NCBI RefSeq assembly: GCF_965232525.1 | Contig: NZ_OZ246980.1 | Coordinates: forward strand, 3,658,001 to 3,722,000 | Length of the DNA: 64,000 nucleotides | Direction: 5' to 3' | DNA from: Bauldia sp965232525 | GTDB lineage: Bacteria; Pseudomonadota; Alphaproteobacteria; Rhizobiales; Kaistiaceae | Shown here: positions 42,604 to 51,927 of the stretch, in pieces | Layout of the letters: every line of letters begins with the position of its first letter | How positions within the stretch are numbered: the first letter of the stretch is position 1 | Notes under the pieces: generated by a model | The model's database searches: none | The model's input: the letters and a program-made list of their open reading frames with translations, nothing else | What the model was told of the DNA's origin: nothing | Program-made: the position numbers and the translations under genes

Positions 42604-45024
42604 CTAGTAGAGACCGCCGGTGCCCGAGACCACGGCGCGGTCGGCTTCCGGCGCCACCGTCAACGGCTGGCCGAACGAGTCGGTGTAGCCGATGATCGAG
42701 TAGGTGTCGGGCGGGCCGGTACCCGGCTTGAAAGCTTCGAGCAGCACACCGCCACCGGTCCCGTTGGTGTGGAGCCCGGTCTTGCGGTCGATCGGGATGA
42801 AGTTCATGCCCGGCGGCACCCGGAACGGGATCGCCGGCTTGTCGGCCAGTGCCTGCTTCATGAAGTCGACGAAGATCGGCGCCGCCAGCTGGCCGCCGGT
42901 CGACGAGCGGCCGAGATTGCGCGGCTGGTCGTAGCCGACGAACACGCCGACCACCAGGTCGGGCGAGAAGCCGACGAACCAGGCGTCGCGATAGTCGTTG
43001 GTGGTGCCGGTCTTGCCGGCGAGCGGCTTATCGATCTCGCGCGACACCACGGTCGCGGTGCCACGCTGGACGACGCCCTCCAACATCGACGTCATCTGAT
43101 ACGCGGTCATCGGATCGAGCACCTGATCGGAGTCGTCGATGATCACCGGCTCGTCCTGGCCCTGCCATTCGCCCGCAGCGCATTGTTCGCAGATGCGCTG
43201 GTCGTGGCGGAACACCGTCTCGCCGAAGCGATTCTGGATGCGGTCGATAAGGGTCGGGCTGATCGACCGTCCGCCATTGTTGATCACCGAATAGGCCGCC
43301 ACCATGCGCAGCACGGTCGTTTCGCCGGCGCCGAGCGACATCGGCAGGAACGTCGGCAGATTGTCGTAGACGCCGAACCGTCGGGAGTATTCAGACACCA
43401 GCGGCATGCCCATGTCCTGGGCGAGCCGCACCGTCATCACGTTGCGCGAGCGTTCGATGCCGGTGCGCAGCGTCGATGGCCCGGAGAAGTCGTTGCTGTA
43501 GTTGGACGGCCGCCAGATCGGCTGGCCCGGACCCGGATCGATTTCGATCGGTGCGTCCATCACCACCGACGACGGCGTGTAGCCGTTGTCGAGCGCCGCC
43601 GAATAGACGAACGGCTTGAACGACGAGCCCGGCTGGCGATAGGCCTGAGTCGCGCGATTGAATTCGCTGTCGGCGAACGAGAAACCGCCGACCAGCGCCA
43701 ACACGCGACCGGTGTGCGGATCCATGGCGACGATGGCGCCTTCGATCTCCGGCACCTGCTGGAGTTCGTACTGGCCGTCCTCACCTTCCACTTCGGAGAC
43801 GTAAATGACGTCGCCGACCTTCGGCCGCTTGCCAGCCCATTTCATCTGCGAGGACGGCACAACAGCGGTCTCCCGCTCGTCGCCGATCGCGCCGTTCTGC
43901 CCACGCATCGGCTGCAGCCCGACCGTCAGGCCGTTACCCGAGGATTCGAGCACGATCGCCAGACGCCACTCGATCACGTCGGTCAGCGCTTCGACCTCGG
44001 CGACCGTCGCGCCCCAGTCTTCGCCGAGCGCATCGAAGTGCTTGACCGGACCGCGCCAACCACGGGCCCGATCGAAGCGGACCAGGCCGCGCATCAATGC
44101 GCCACGGGCCATCAGTTGCATGTCCGGATCGAGCGTCGTCCGCACCGACAGTCCGCCCTCGTAGAGCGCCTTTTCGCCGAACATCTGGGCGAGCTGCCGC
44201 CGCACTTCCTCGGCGAAATAGTCAGCCGCGAACAAGTGCGGCGCGGTCACCCGGCGATTGACGTCAAGGGGCTCAGCCTTGGCCGCCTCACCTTCCTCCG
44301 ACGTAACGAAGCCGTTCTCAATCATCCGGTCGAGAACCCAGTTACGCCGGTCAATCGCCTGGTCGGTCTTGCGGAACGGATGGTAGTTGTTGGGCGCCTT
44401 CGGCAGCGCGGCCAGATACGCCGCTTCGGCCAGGGTCAGTTCGTGAACCGACTTGTCGTAGTATTCAAGCGACGCGGCCGCCACGCCGTAAGCACCAAGC
44501 CCGAGGAAGATCTCGTTGAGGTAGAGTTCGAGGATCTTGTCCTTGCTGTAGGCGCCCTCGATCCGAAGCGACAGGATCGCCTCGCGGATCTTCCGCTCGA
44601 TGCTGCGCTCGTTGGTGAGCAGGAAGTTCTTCGCCACCTGCTGGGTGATTGTCGAGGCGCCAACCGCCCGCCGACCGGAGCCGTAGTCCTGGACGTTTTG
44701 GATGGCCGCCCGAGCGATGGCGAAATAGTCGAGCCCGGAGTGATGGTAGAAGTTCTTGTCCTCGGCCGACAGAAACGCCGCCTTGACCCGATCCGGAATG
44801 GCCTGGATCGGCAGGTAGAGGCGCCGCTCGCGCGCATATTCCGCGACCAATTGTCCGTCCGACGCATGGATACGCGTCATCACCGGCGGCTCGTATTTCG
44901 CCAGCACGTCGTAATCCGGCAAGTCCTGTGTGAGATCAGAGACGTACCAGGCGATACCAGTAGCAACCACTAAAAACAGCACGGCACCAATCCCGAACAG
45001 ATAACCGAAGATCCGTAGTATCAT
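42604..45024 (-). CDS. mrcA: Penicillin-binding protein 1A (bifunctional)
   Basis: Class A PBP that polymerises and crosslinks peptidoglycan. The 806 residues start with an uncleaved membrane anchor (GYLFGIGAVLFLVVATGIAW). The glycosyltransferase domain has SAEDKNFYHHSGLD with catalytic Glu88, and GASTITQQVAKNFLL. An OB-like insert follows. The transpeptidase domain has the SxxK serine in QPGSSFKPFVYS, the SRN in IERSRNVM, and KTGTTNDYRDAWF. ATG 45024 is used because it starts just before the anchor; the longer open frame upstream is unsupported. It follows the amidase gene by 178 bases, a pairing often seen in alphaproteobacteria. Confidence 0.96.
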   Translation of the reverse strand: MILRIFGYLFGIGAVLFLVVATGIAWYVSDLTQDLPDYDVLAKYEPPVMTRIHASDGQLVAEYARERRLYLPIQAIPDRVKAAFLSAEDKNFYHHSGLDYFAIARAAIQNVQDYGSGRRAVGASTITQQVAKNFLLTNERSIERKIREAILSLRIEGAYSKDKILELYLNEIFLGLGAYGVAAASLEYYDKSVHELTLAEAAYLAALPKAPNNYHPFRKTDQAIDRRNWVLDRMIENGFVTSEEGEAAKAEPLDVNRRVTAPHLFAADYFAEEVRRQLAQMFGEKALYEGGLSVRTTLDPDMQLMARGALMRGLVRFDRARGWRGPVKHFDALGEDWGATVAEVEALTDVIEWRLAIVLESSGNGLTVGLQPMRGQNGAIGDERETAVVPSSQMKWAGKRPKVGDVIYVSEVEGEDGQYELQQVPEIEGAIVAMDPHTGRVLALVGGFSFADSEFNRATQAYRQPGSSFKPFVYSAALDNGYTPSSVVMDAPIEIDPGPGQPIWRPSNYSNDFSGPSTLRTGIERSRNVMTVRLAQDMGMPLVSEYSRRFGVYDNLPTFLPMSLGAGETTVLRMVAAYSVINNGGRSISPTLIDRIQNRFGETVFRHDQRICEQCAAGEWQGQDEPVIIDDSDQVLDPMTAYQMTSMLEGVVQRGTATVVSREIDKPLAGKTGTTNDYRDAWFVGFSPDLVVGVFVGYDQPRNLGRSSTGGQLAAPIFVDFMKQALADKPAIPFRVPPGMNFIPIDRKTGLHTNGTGGGVLLEAFKPGTGPPDTYSIIGYTDSFGQPLTVAPEADRAVVSGTGGLY

Positions 45025-45202
45025 AACGCGTGCATTCCCCAGCCGTCGATGCGCGGCTCTCGCGTTGTCAGGGCGCCGGCTTCGCCGGGGATACCTTCGT
45101 ATCCGAGTCTTCGCTGCATCGTCGAGTTTTGTGGAGAAACTAGGGCGACTGTGGCCGGCGACGCGCAGCGTCGCCAACGGTGGCCGATGTGCAACAGGGA
45201 TC

Positions 45203-46465
45203 TCACTGGCCGCCTCGCTGGGCGATTTTGGTTTCGAAGAAGCCGTCAATTGCCTCCACGATCGAGGTCGCCGTGTTGGCGCGCCAATCCTCTGAGAGCA
45301 GCAACTTCTCGTCGTCCGCGTTGGACACGAAGCCGAGCTCGATCAGCGCCGACGGCACGTCAGGCGCCTCGAGAACGCGGAAATTGGCCTGCTGATGCGG
45401 AACCTTGAACATCCGGGTGGTACTCTTCATTTCCTTCACCAGGTTGCGGGCGAAAACGGTTCCGAAGTTGCGGGTTTCGCGCCGGGTGAGATCGATCAGG
45501 ATGTCGCGCACCTCGTCCGTGTCCTCGGCTGCGACATCGAGGCCGGCGAGGACATCCACCTGGTTTTCGAGCTCTGCCAATTCCGCGGCCATCTTGCCCG
45601 AAGCCTCGTCGGCCGCCGTGTAGATAATCGCCCCACGGATGGATCGCCCGCGGAAGGAGTTGGCGTGAATCGACACGAACAGGTCGGCGTTGTTGTCCTG
45701 CGCAAAGGCGACCCGATCGCCGAGCGCTACGAAACTGTCGTCAGTTCTGGTGAACAAAACGTTATAGTGGCCGGTTTCCTTTAACTTTTCGCCGAGGATT
45801 TCCGCGAATTCGAGGGTCACGTGCTTTTCGATCGCGCCACCGCGCCCCTTGGCCCCGGTGTCGATGCCGCCATGTCCGGGGTCGAGCACAACCGTCGGCA
45901 GGTCGCCGTTTTGCGGTGTCGACAGCGCCCGGTCGCGCCGCGCGGCGCTTTGTACGCCGAGCGATTCCCGGTAGGCGCGGTTGGCTTCGAGGAACGACTC
46001 GCGGTCGGTTGGGACAATGTCGATGACCAAACGCGCCGGTTGCGCGTCGGCAGGTGGTACGACGAACGATTTGTCCACCCGCACTGGACCCGAGACGTCG
46101 AGGACCATCCGGGATTTGCCCGGAGAAATAAAGCCATAGCGGAAGGCCGCGAATAGGCCGCGCATATCGGGCGCCGCGTCCTGGTCGAACCGGAATGTTA
46201 CCTCCGACATGTCGACGACGATTCGGTATGGATCGGCCAGGGTGAAGACGGCAGCCTTGGTGTCCCTGGTGAGATCGGCGATGAATCGGGTCCTGTTCTC
46301 GTCGCCGACAATGCGCGCATCGAACATGACGGGCGTTTCGGCGGCCGCCGTCGCGACGCTGGACAGGACAGTGGCGGCAATCACTGCTAGGATTGCCCAA
46401 AAGGCGGGGAAACCGCGCTTTCGACGCCCAAATCGACCGCCCTGGGTGCCCCAGCCAGCGTTCAA
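45203..46465 (-). CDS. amiC: N-acetylmuramoyl-L-alanine amidase with AMIN domain
   Basis: Periplasmic zinc amidase that splits septal peptidoglycan. The 420 residues carry a signal peptide (hydrophobic core FWAILAVIAATVLSSVATAA), an AMIN domain (about 45-155) that targets the septum, and an Amidase_3 domain from about 185. Zinc ligands are visible in VVLDPGHGGIDTGA, EKHVTLEFA and SIHANSFRG, with the catalytic Glu in SALIELGFVSN. The insert between SIHAN and the last Glu is the helix that autoinhibits such amidases. It is divergent from rne, and mrcA follows. Confidence 0.93.
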   Translation of the reverse strand: MNAGWGTQGGRFGRRKRGFPAFWAILAVIAATVLSSVATAAAETPVMFDARIVGDENRTRFIADLTRDTKAAVFTLADPYRIVVDMSEVTFRFDQDAAPDMRGLFAAFRYGFISPGKSRMVLDVSGPVRVDKSFVVPPADAQPARLVIDIVPTDRESFLEANRAYRESLGVQSAARRDRALSTPQNGDLPTVVLDPGHGGIDTGAKGRGGAIEKHVTLEFAEILGEKLKETGHYNVLFTRTDDSFVALGDRVAFAQDNNADLFVSIHANSFRGRSIRGAIIYTAADEASGKMAAELAELENQVDVLAGLDVAAEDTDEVRDILIDLTRRETRNFGTVFARNLVKEMKSTTRMFKVPHQQANFRVLEAPDVPSALIELGFVSNADDEKLLLSEDWRANTATSIVEAIDGFFETKIAQRGGQ

Positions 46466-47042
46466 AGAAGTCTCCCACTCCCGCGCCCGTCCTGCTTCTT
46501 AAAGGATGGCAAGCAGGAGGTTAACCGTCTATGGCCCATTTTTGCGACTTGACCGACGCATCTTGCATTGCTGGTGCGGCGCACATACAACAGTGACACG
46601 GAGTTCATCTTCCGTCCGCTTGAGAGCCCATCACGGCTGTGGCGGTCCGAAACGGCGGCGCTTATTGATTTTTAGCCACCGGCCGAACCGGTATCCCCCA
46701 AGAACCGGTGGAAGATGTGGCGGGCCCGTGTCCGAATGCGACAGCGCATGAAAACTGGCGTAAATCGGGCGGCACCCGCGTTCCGATGGCGGCCCGATAC
46801 AGCGCGGCCGCGGTATCCCCGGGCAGGGCCCGGGCCGAGAGAACGAGAAAGGTTCGGCGTACTGAGATGACCCAGCATCCGGTTTCCCTCCCGCCCAGCA
46901 AGGACATGATGTCCATCCGGCGGCCGGAGCACGGGCCAGGCGCCACGTATCAACAACAACACGGCCAGTTGACTGGCGCCGCGACGAGGTCCCAAGACAC
47001 CCGTTGCCGGGCGCCGGCATTTGGCCCCGGAGAATCAGATCA
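46466..47042. other. Long leader region of rne
   Basis: A 577-base gap between the divergent amidase and RNase E genes. It holds a T-rich piece (CTTATTGATTTTTAG, 46661-46675), then CCACCGG (46676-46682) pairing with CCGGTGG (46705-46711). AACCGGT occurs twice (46686-46692, 46702-46708), allowing alternative folds. GC-rich palindromes near 46816-46832 (CCCCGGGCAGGGCCCGG) follow. RNase E autoregulates through its 5' leader in other bacteria, so this region probably has that role. No small gene was convincing. Confidence 0.5.
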
Positions 47043-49760
47043 ATGGCCAATAAAATGCTTGTCGATGCCGCCCACCCCGAGGAGACCCGGGTCGTGGTTC
47101 TTCGCGGCAATCGAGTCCAGGAGTTCGACTTCGAGTCCGCGAACCGTAAACAGCTTCGCGGCAATATCTATCTAGCCAAGGTTACCCGCGTCGAGCCGTC
47201 GCTTCAGGCAGCGTTCGTCGATTACGGCGGTAACCGCCACGGTTTCCTAGCCTTTTCGGAAATTCACCCCGACTACTACCAGATTCCGGTCGCCGACCGG
47301 CAGGCGTTGATCGAGGCGGAACGGGAAGAGGCCGCCGCCTCGGACAACGGAAACGGCAACGGGGTCGAATCCGAGTCGAAAACGGCAACCGCTGCCGACG
47401 AGGAGGCGCCTAAGCCCGCCGAGCCGGGCGACGAGGCTGCCGGGAGCGACGACGAAACCCAGCCCGAGGCTGTTGCGGCTGAGGCCGCGGAACCGGCAAC
47501 GATTTCGGAGCCGCCGGACGATGGCGCACCGACCGACAGCGAAAGCGACAACGGGGAAACCGCCGAGGCGGCTGCGGAAGCTGACGAACAGGCTGAGACT
47601 GAGGCCAAGGCCGACGACGCACAGCCGGCTGATCACAGCGATGGCGAACCCGGTGTAACCGAAGCGGCTTCCTCCGACGACAGCGACACGGGCGACGACG
47701 AGGAAGAAGTCGACTCGGTCGGTGCCGAGGACGCGCTCGAAGAGGTGCCGGAGCGCCGCAAGCCACGGCCCCGCCAATACAAGATCCAAGAGGTCATCAA
47801 GCGGCGGCAGGTCCTGCTGGTTCAGGTCGTCAAGGAAGAGCGCGGCAACAAGGGCGCGGCGCTGACCACCTATCTGTCGCTCGCCGGCCGGTATTCGGTA
47901 TTGATGCCGAACACGGCGCGCGGCGGCGGAATCTCCCGCAAGATCACGGCCCCGGCTGATCGCAAGCGACTGAAGGAAGTGGTCGCCGACCTCGATGTTC
48001 CCGAGGGTATGGGTGTGATTCTGCGCACCGCTGGGGCCAGTCGCACCAAGGCCGAGGTCAAGCGCGACTTTGAATACCTTCTGCGGCTTTGGGAAAACGT
48101 CCGCGAACTGACCCTCCACTCGACGGCGCCAACGCTGGTCTATGAGGAGGGCAGCCTGATCAAGCGGTCGATCCGCGATCTCTACAACAAGGACATCGAC
48201 GAGATTCTCGTCGCCGGCGACGACTCCTACCGCGAGGCCAAGGAGTTCATGCGCATGCTCATGCCGAGTCATGCGAAGAACGTAAAGCCCTATCGCGACA
48301 GCCAGCCGCTTTTCGCCCGTTCGGGCATCGAGGCGCAGCTCGACGCGATGTTCTCGCCACAGGTGACGCTGCGCTCGGGCGGCTATCTGGTCATCAACCA
48401 GACCGAGGCGCTGGTCGCGATCGACGTCAACTCGGGGCGGGCGACACGCGAGCACAACATCGAGGACACCGCACTCCAGACCAATCTTGAAGCTGCCGAG
48501 GAGATTTCGCGCCAGCTTCGCCTGCGCGACCTGGCCGGTCTGATCGTCATCGACTTCATCGACATGGAGGAGAAGCGCAACAACCGGTCGGTCGAACGGA
48601 AGCTGAAGGAAGCCCTGAAGACCGACCGCGCCCGAATCCAAGTCGGCCGTATTTCCCACTTCGGCCTGCTCGAGATGTCGCGCCAGCGCTTGCGGACCGG
48701 CGTTCTGGAATCGACCACGATCACCTGCCCGATGTGCCAGGGAACCGGACACATCCGCGCCCCATCGTCCGTCGCCCTGCACGTCCTGCGCTCGCTCGAG
48801 GACCAGTTGCTGAAGGCGGCCACCCATAACCTGGTCGTACGGACACCGACCCCGGTCGCCCTCTACATCCTCAACCAGAAGCGCGGCCACCTGTCCGATC
48901 TTGAACGACGGTTCAGCCTGTCGATTGCCGTCCATGCCGACGAGGGCCTCGCGCATGGTGCGCACTTTGCCGTCGACCGCGGCGAGCCGGCCGAGCGGGT
49001 CGAAACCGGCGGTGCCACCGTCCAGCCGGACTCCGTCCAGCCTGAGATCGCCGACGAGGCATCCGAGCCGGTCGCCGCCGAGCGGGAAGACGAAAGCACC
49101 GATGCCCCTGAGGAAGGGGGGCGTCGCCGTCGACGTCGGCGTCGCAGGCGTGGCAGCGGTGGCGAAGCCGCTGACGCCGAACGGCGCGAGACTGTCGAAA
49201 CGGCGTCTGAAGGCGACGAGCCGACGATCGAGCCGGCCGAACAGGCCGCCGAGGTCCAGTCGGGCGACGATGAAGATCAGCCGGCGCGGAAGCGGCGTCG
49301 TGGGCGTCGCGGTGGCCGCCGCGGGCGTCGCAGCCGCGGCGAAGCAGCGGCGACCGGCGAGAACGCCGAAGCAGAAGCGACCGCCGATGACGGCGAAGAC
49401 CAGCCCGCCGACGCCTCCCGCGGCAACGGCGCGACGCCGGTCGACGCAGCCCCGACAGCCGACGACGAGGAGCCGACGCCCGAACCCGTCAGCCCCCAAA
49501 TCGCCGAGCCGGACGAGCCGATCACCGTCGCGGCCAGTTCTCCCGACACCCCCACCGGCGAAGCCCCGCCGTCAGAGCCAACTGAATCCGAAGACGAATG
49601 GGCGCCGATCGAACCGCTCGATCAGCCGGCACCGGCCGAAGCGGCTGATGACGCTGACGAAATGCCTGCTCCGGAGCCTGCGCCCGAACCGGCGCCAGCG
49701 GTGGATTCGGAATCTGACAAGCCAAAGCGCCGCGGCTGGTGGCAACGCAACTTCTTCTAG
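47043..49760 (+). CDS. rne: Ribonuclease E
   Basis: Main endonuclease of mRNA decay and rRNA/tRNA processing. The 905 residues begin MANKMLVDAAHPEETRVVVL. The S1 domain is split by an acidic low-complexity insert (about residues 95-243), typical of alphaproteobacteria. The catalytic Asp residues are in LVAIDVNSGR (461) and IVIDFIDM (504), and the zinc-link is CPMCQGTGH (562, 565). The C-terminal third is disordered, with arginine-rich RNA-binding blocks (near 695-705 and 750-770) and a final KRRGWWQRNFF degradosome-type end. ATG 47043 is chosen; GGAG lies 10 or so bases upstream. Its stop shares a CTAG with the stop of the convergent gene. Confidence 0.96.
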   Translation: MANKMLVDAAHPEETRVVVLRGNRVQEFDFESANRKQLRGNIYLAKVTRVEPSLQAAFVDYGGNRHGFLAFSEIHPDYYQIPVADRQALIEAEREEAAASDNGNGNGVESESKTATAADEEAPKPAEPGDEAAGSDDETQPEAVAAEAAEPATISEPPDDGAPTDSESDNGETAEAAAEADEQAETEAKADDAQPADHSDGEPGVTEAASSDDSDTGDDEEEVDSVGAEDALEEVPERRKPRPRQYKIQEVIKRRQVLLVQVVKEERGNKGAALTTYLSLAGRYSVLMPNTARGGGISRKITAPADRKRLKEVVADLDVPEGMGVILRTAGASRTKAEVKRDFEYLLRLWENVRELTLHSTAPTLVYEEGSLIKRSIRDLYNKDIDEILVAGDDSYREAKEFMRMLMPSHAKNVKPYRDSQPLFARSGIEAQLDAMFSPQVTLRSGGYLVINQTEALVAIDVNSGRATREHNIEDTALQTNLEAAEEISRQLRLRDLAGLIVIDFIDMEEKRNNRSVERKLKEALKTDRARIQVGRISHFGLLEMSRQRLRTGVLESTTITCPMCQGTGHIRAPSSVALHVLRSLEDQLLKAATHNLVVRTPTPVALYILNQKRGHLSDLERRFSLSIAVHADEGLAHGAHFAVDRGEPAERVETGGATVQPDSVQPEIADEASEPVAAEREDESTDAPEEGGRRRRRRRRRRGSGGEAADAERRETVETASEGDEPTIEPAEQAAEVQSGDDEDQPARKRRRGRRGGRRGRRSRGEAAATGENAEAEATADDGEDQPADASRGNGATPVDAAPTADDEEPTPEPVSPQIAEPDEPITVAASSPDTPTGEAPPSEPTESEDEWAPIEPLDQPAPAEAADDADEMPAPEPAPEPAPAVDSESDKPKRRGWWQRNFF

Positions 49761-51271
49761 CGCTCGGATCGGTCCCGATTTAGCTGGGTCGCGTAGCCGA
49801 GTGCCATTCTCCCGGAGTTGAGCCAGCCCTCGGGGTACAGGTCACGCCGTGTTGTGATGATGTCGATGATCTGTGCCTCGATGGCTGGATCGTCAGTTGC
49901 TGCAGACAGGAAACCAATGATAGAAGCGCGCCCTGCATCTTCAGGGATGGAGCCTTGGTTCCTCGGATGGAAGTAATGCGCTAGATCGTTGTTGGCGACG
50001 ACGTGCTCGCGAATTGTCTTGGTCGTCGCAGCAATGATTGAAGGGTCGACTTCGAATCCAGCCTGAACCGCCTCGTACAGGAACGGGACCGTAAGGCCCG
50101 CCTTCCAGACATACTCCGAATACCCACGAGCGTTCGGATCATTCATCGACTCCGGTACCTGGAGATAGGGGAAGTAATTCCAGGCGATATAGCCGTCTTT
50201 GTCGATCTCCACGCCTCTTTCGAACACGCGAATAATCCAGCGGATCCGGTCAGCATAGAACTCGTCACCCGTGATCGCATACATGTTCAGCAGCGTTTGC
50301 CCCTGCAAATGAACATGATTGGTGGCCTCGAATTTGTTGACCAACGGGCGCCAGAACCAAACTTCGTCGGCTCCCTCGGCAGGCCTGAGGTCCACATCGA
50401 ACTGTCGGTAGGCTGTAGAAAAGAAATCGATGACATCCTCCGCGAATGGCCGGTATTCAGCCAGCGCGGGGTCTTCGTTGATCAATCGCGCGAACCCAGT
50501 GGCCGGCCGCATGATGATCGAAAAGTGCGTGACATGGGCGACCCAAAGGCTCGCGTCCCCGGCATTGCGGCCAAGGTTCGCCGATCCCCAGGCGTCCATA
50601 ACCCGGTCGTGGTAATCGTCGTGAAGGCCGAGCACGCTGTCGCGCATCTCCATTACGCGTTCGAAGAAATCGACATAAAGGTCCACGAAACGTGTCTGCC
50701 CGGTACGTTGATAGGCCACCAGCGCAATATTGCCCAACATGCCGGTCCCCCACGCCATCGAACCATGGCGGAGATCCCCTTGTTGGACGACTTTATGGAG
50801 ATGTTCCTCTGACTTACGTTGCAGGTAGCCGTACAGCGCGTTTGGTTCAAACACCTCGCCGAGGAATTGCGACAGGATTTTCTGCGGATCGTCGGACGAT
50901 AGCCGGTCCGGCAGGAAGCAATCGAGATAGGGGATGGTTTCTGGATCAATTCCATCACTGAGCATCTTGCGAACCGCCTCGTAGGCCGCAAAGGCGTTTT
51001 GCTCATCGCGGGCTTCCGCGCATGACAAGTCTGCCTTGGCGCGCAGCTTTTTTGGCTTCCTGACCTCGAACGAAACCTGCAGCGGGACCGCCTGCGAATA
51101 GTCGATCCGCCTTTCTTTCTTCGGCTGCAGAAGCCCAAAGACAAGGTTCGAGCCACCCGCAAAGCCGAACAGCAGGGCTAGAGACGCAACCGCCATTGCA
51201 CCTGCCACCACGGTCCGCTTCGTTTTGGTTGTCACTATTATGAGCCCATATCGCTTGGATCGGTTCCACAC
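49757..51271 (-). CDS. Unrecognised exported or membrane-anchored protein, toroid-like
   Basis: A 504-residue protein of unknown function. It starts at GTG 51271, or at GTG 51235 just before a membrane anchor or signal segment (AGAMAVASLALLFGFAGGSN). The soluble part is rich in aromatic and helical pairs (HGSMAWGTGMLGNIALVAYQ, HDDYHDRVMDAWGSANLG, WRPLVNKFEATNHVHLQGQT, then WNYFPYLQ). These recall (alpha/alpha) toroid enzymes such as polysaccharide lyases, epimerases and six-hairpin glycosidases; that is a fold guess only. Base composition looks more AT-rich than its neighbours and it interrupts core genes, suggesting acquisition. Conserved His, Trp and Asn clusters suggest a catalytic pocket, perhaps acting on an exopolysaccharide. 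Confidence 0.55.
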   Translation of the reverse strand: MWNRSKRYGLIIVTTKTKRTVVAGAMAVASLALLFGFAGGSNLVFGLLQPKKERRIDYSQAVPLQVSFEVRKPKKLRAKADLSCAEARDEQNAFAAYEAVRKMLSDGIDPETIPYLDCFLPDRLSSDDPQKILSQFLGEVFEPNALYGYLQRKSEEHLHKVVQQGDLRHGSMAWGTGMLGNIALVAYQRTGQTRFVDLYVDFFERVMEMRDSVLGLHDDYHDRVMDAWGSANLGRNAGDASLWVAHVTHFSIIMRPATGFARLINEDPALAEYRPFAEDVIDFFSTAYRQFDVDLRPAEGADEVWFWRPLVNKFEATNHVHLQGQTLLNMYAITGDEFYADRIRWIIRVFERGVEIDKDGYIAWNYFPYLQVPESMNDPNARGYSEYVWKAGLTVPFLYEAVQAGFEVDPSIIAATTKTIREHVVANNDLAHYFHPRNQGSIPEDAGRASIIGFLSAATDDPAIEAQIIDIITTRRDLYPEGWLNSGRMALGYATQLNRDRSER

Positions 51272-51445
51272 ATCGATGTGAAGCGAGGCGACGCAATCAC
51301 CCTGCCAGCAAGACGCTCCTCACGGGTATCGGCATTCCGTTGCCATGCGACTACGCAGCCACGGGCGCAACCTTGCCTTTGCGACTCGCTTCCGGCATAG
51401 CCGTCTTCATATGAATGCGGTGATCTATACAGTTGGAACCCGGCA

Positions 51446-51829
51446 ATGAAAGCCCTTCTCATCCAGATTTTCACCTGGTGGAACGGTGCGACCATGGGCA
51501 CGCGCTTTTTTACGTGGCGCAAGGGCGAGTTCGTCGGCGAGGACGAGCAGGGCAATCGCTATTATCGCGAGCGCAATGGCACCCGGCGCTGGGTGATCTA
51601 CAACGGTCTCGCCGAGGCGTCGCGGATTCCGAACGGCTGGCATTCCTGGATCCACTACCGCATCGACGATCCGCCCGCCGCCTACACGCCGCGGGAATGG
51701 GAAAAGCCGCATGAACCCAACCTGACCGGGACGCCGCGCGCTTACCGCCCGCCGGGTTCGATTCTTCACGCCGATCCACGCACGCCGGCCCGACCGGACT
51801 ACGAGCCCTGGAAGCCGGGCGACGCCTGA
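51446..51829 (+). CDS. NADH:ubiquinone oxidoreductase subunit NDUFA12 family
   Basis: A 127-residue accessory subunit of respiratory complex I, shared by mitochondria and alphaproteobacteria. Recognisable parts are FVGEDEQGNRYYRER, RRWVIYNG, ASRIPNGWHSWIHY and the proline-rich PREWEKPHEPNLTGTPRAYR with its conserved His/Pro residues. The main nuo genes are elsewhere, as is normal. The 175-base upstream gap separates it from the divergent unknown gene. Confidence 0.94.
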   Translation: MKALLIQIFTWWNGATMGTRFFTWRKGEFVGEDEQGNRYYRERNGTRRWVIYNGLAEASRIPNGWHSWIHYRIDDPPAAYTPREWEKPHEPNLTGTPRAYRPPGSILHADPRTPARPDYEPWKPGDA

Positions 51830-51927
51830 TCTGAGTTGTCGATGCCGCGCGCAATCAATTGCCTCGGCAGGATAGCGCTCCGGTACGGCGAACACGTTGC
51901 TCCCACTTGCCGCGACCGTGATCGCCT

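Noticed and set aside
51750..51775. GGTTCGATTC as the T arm of a tRNA
   Set aside because: No matching stems around it; it lies inside the NDUFA12 coding sequence.
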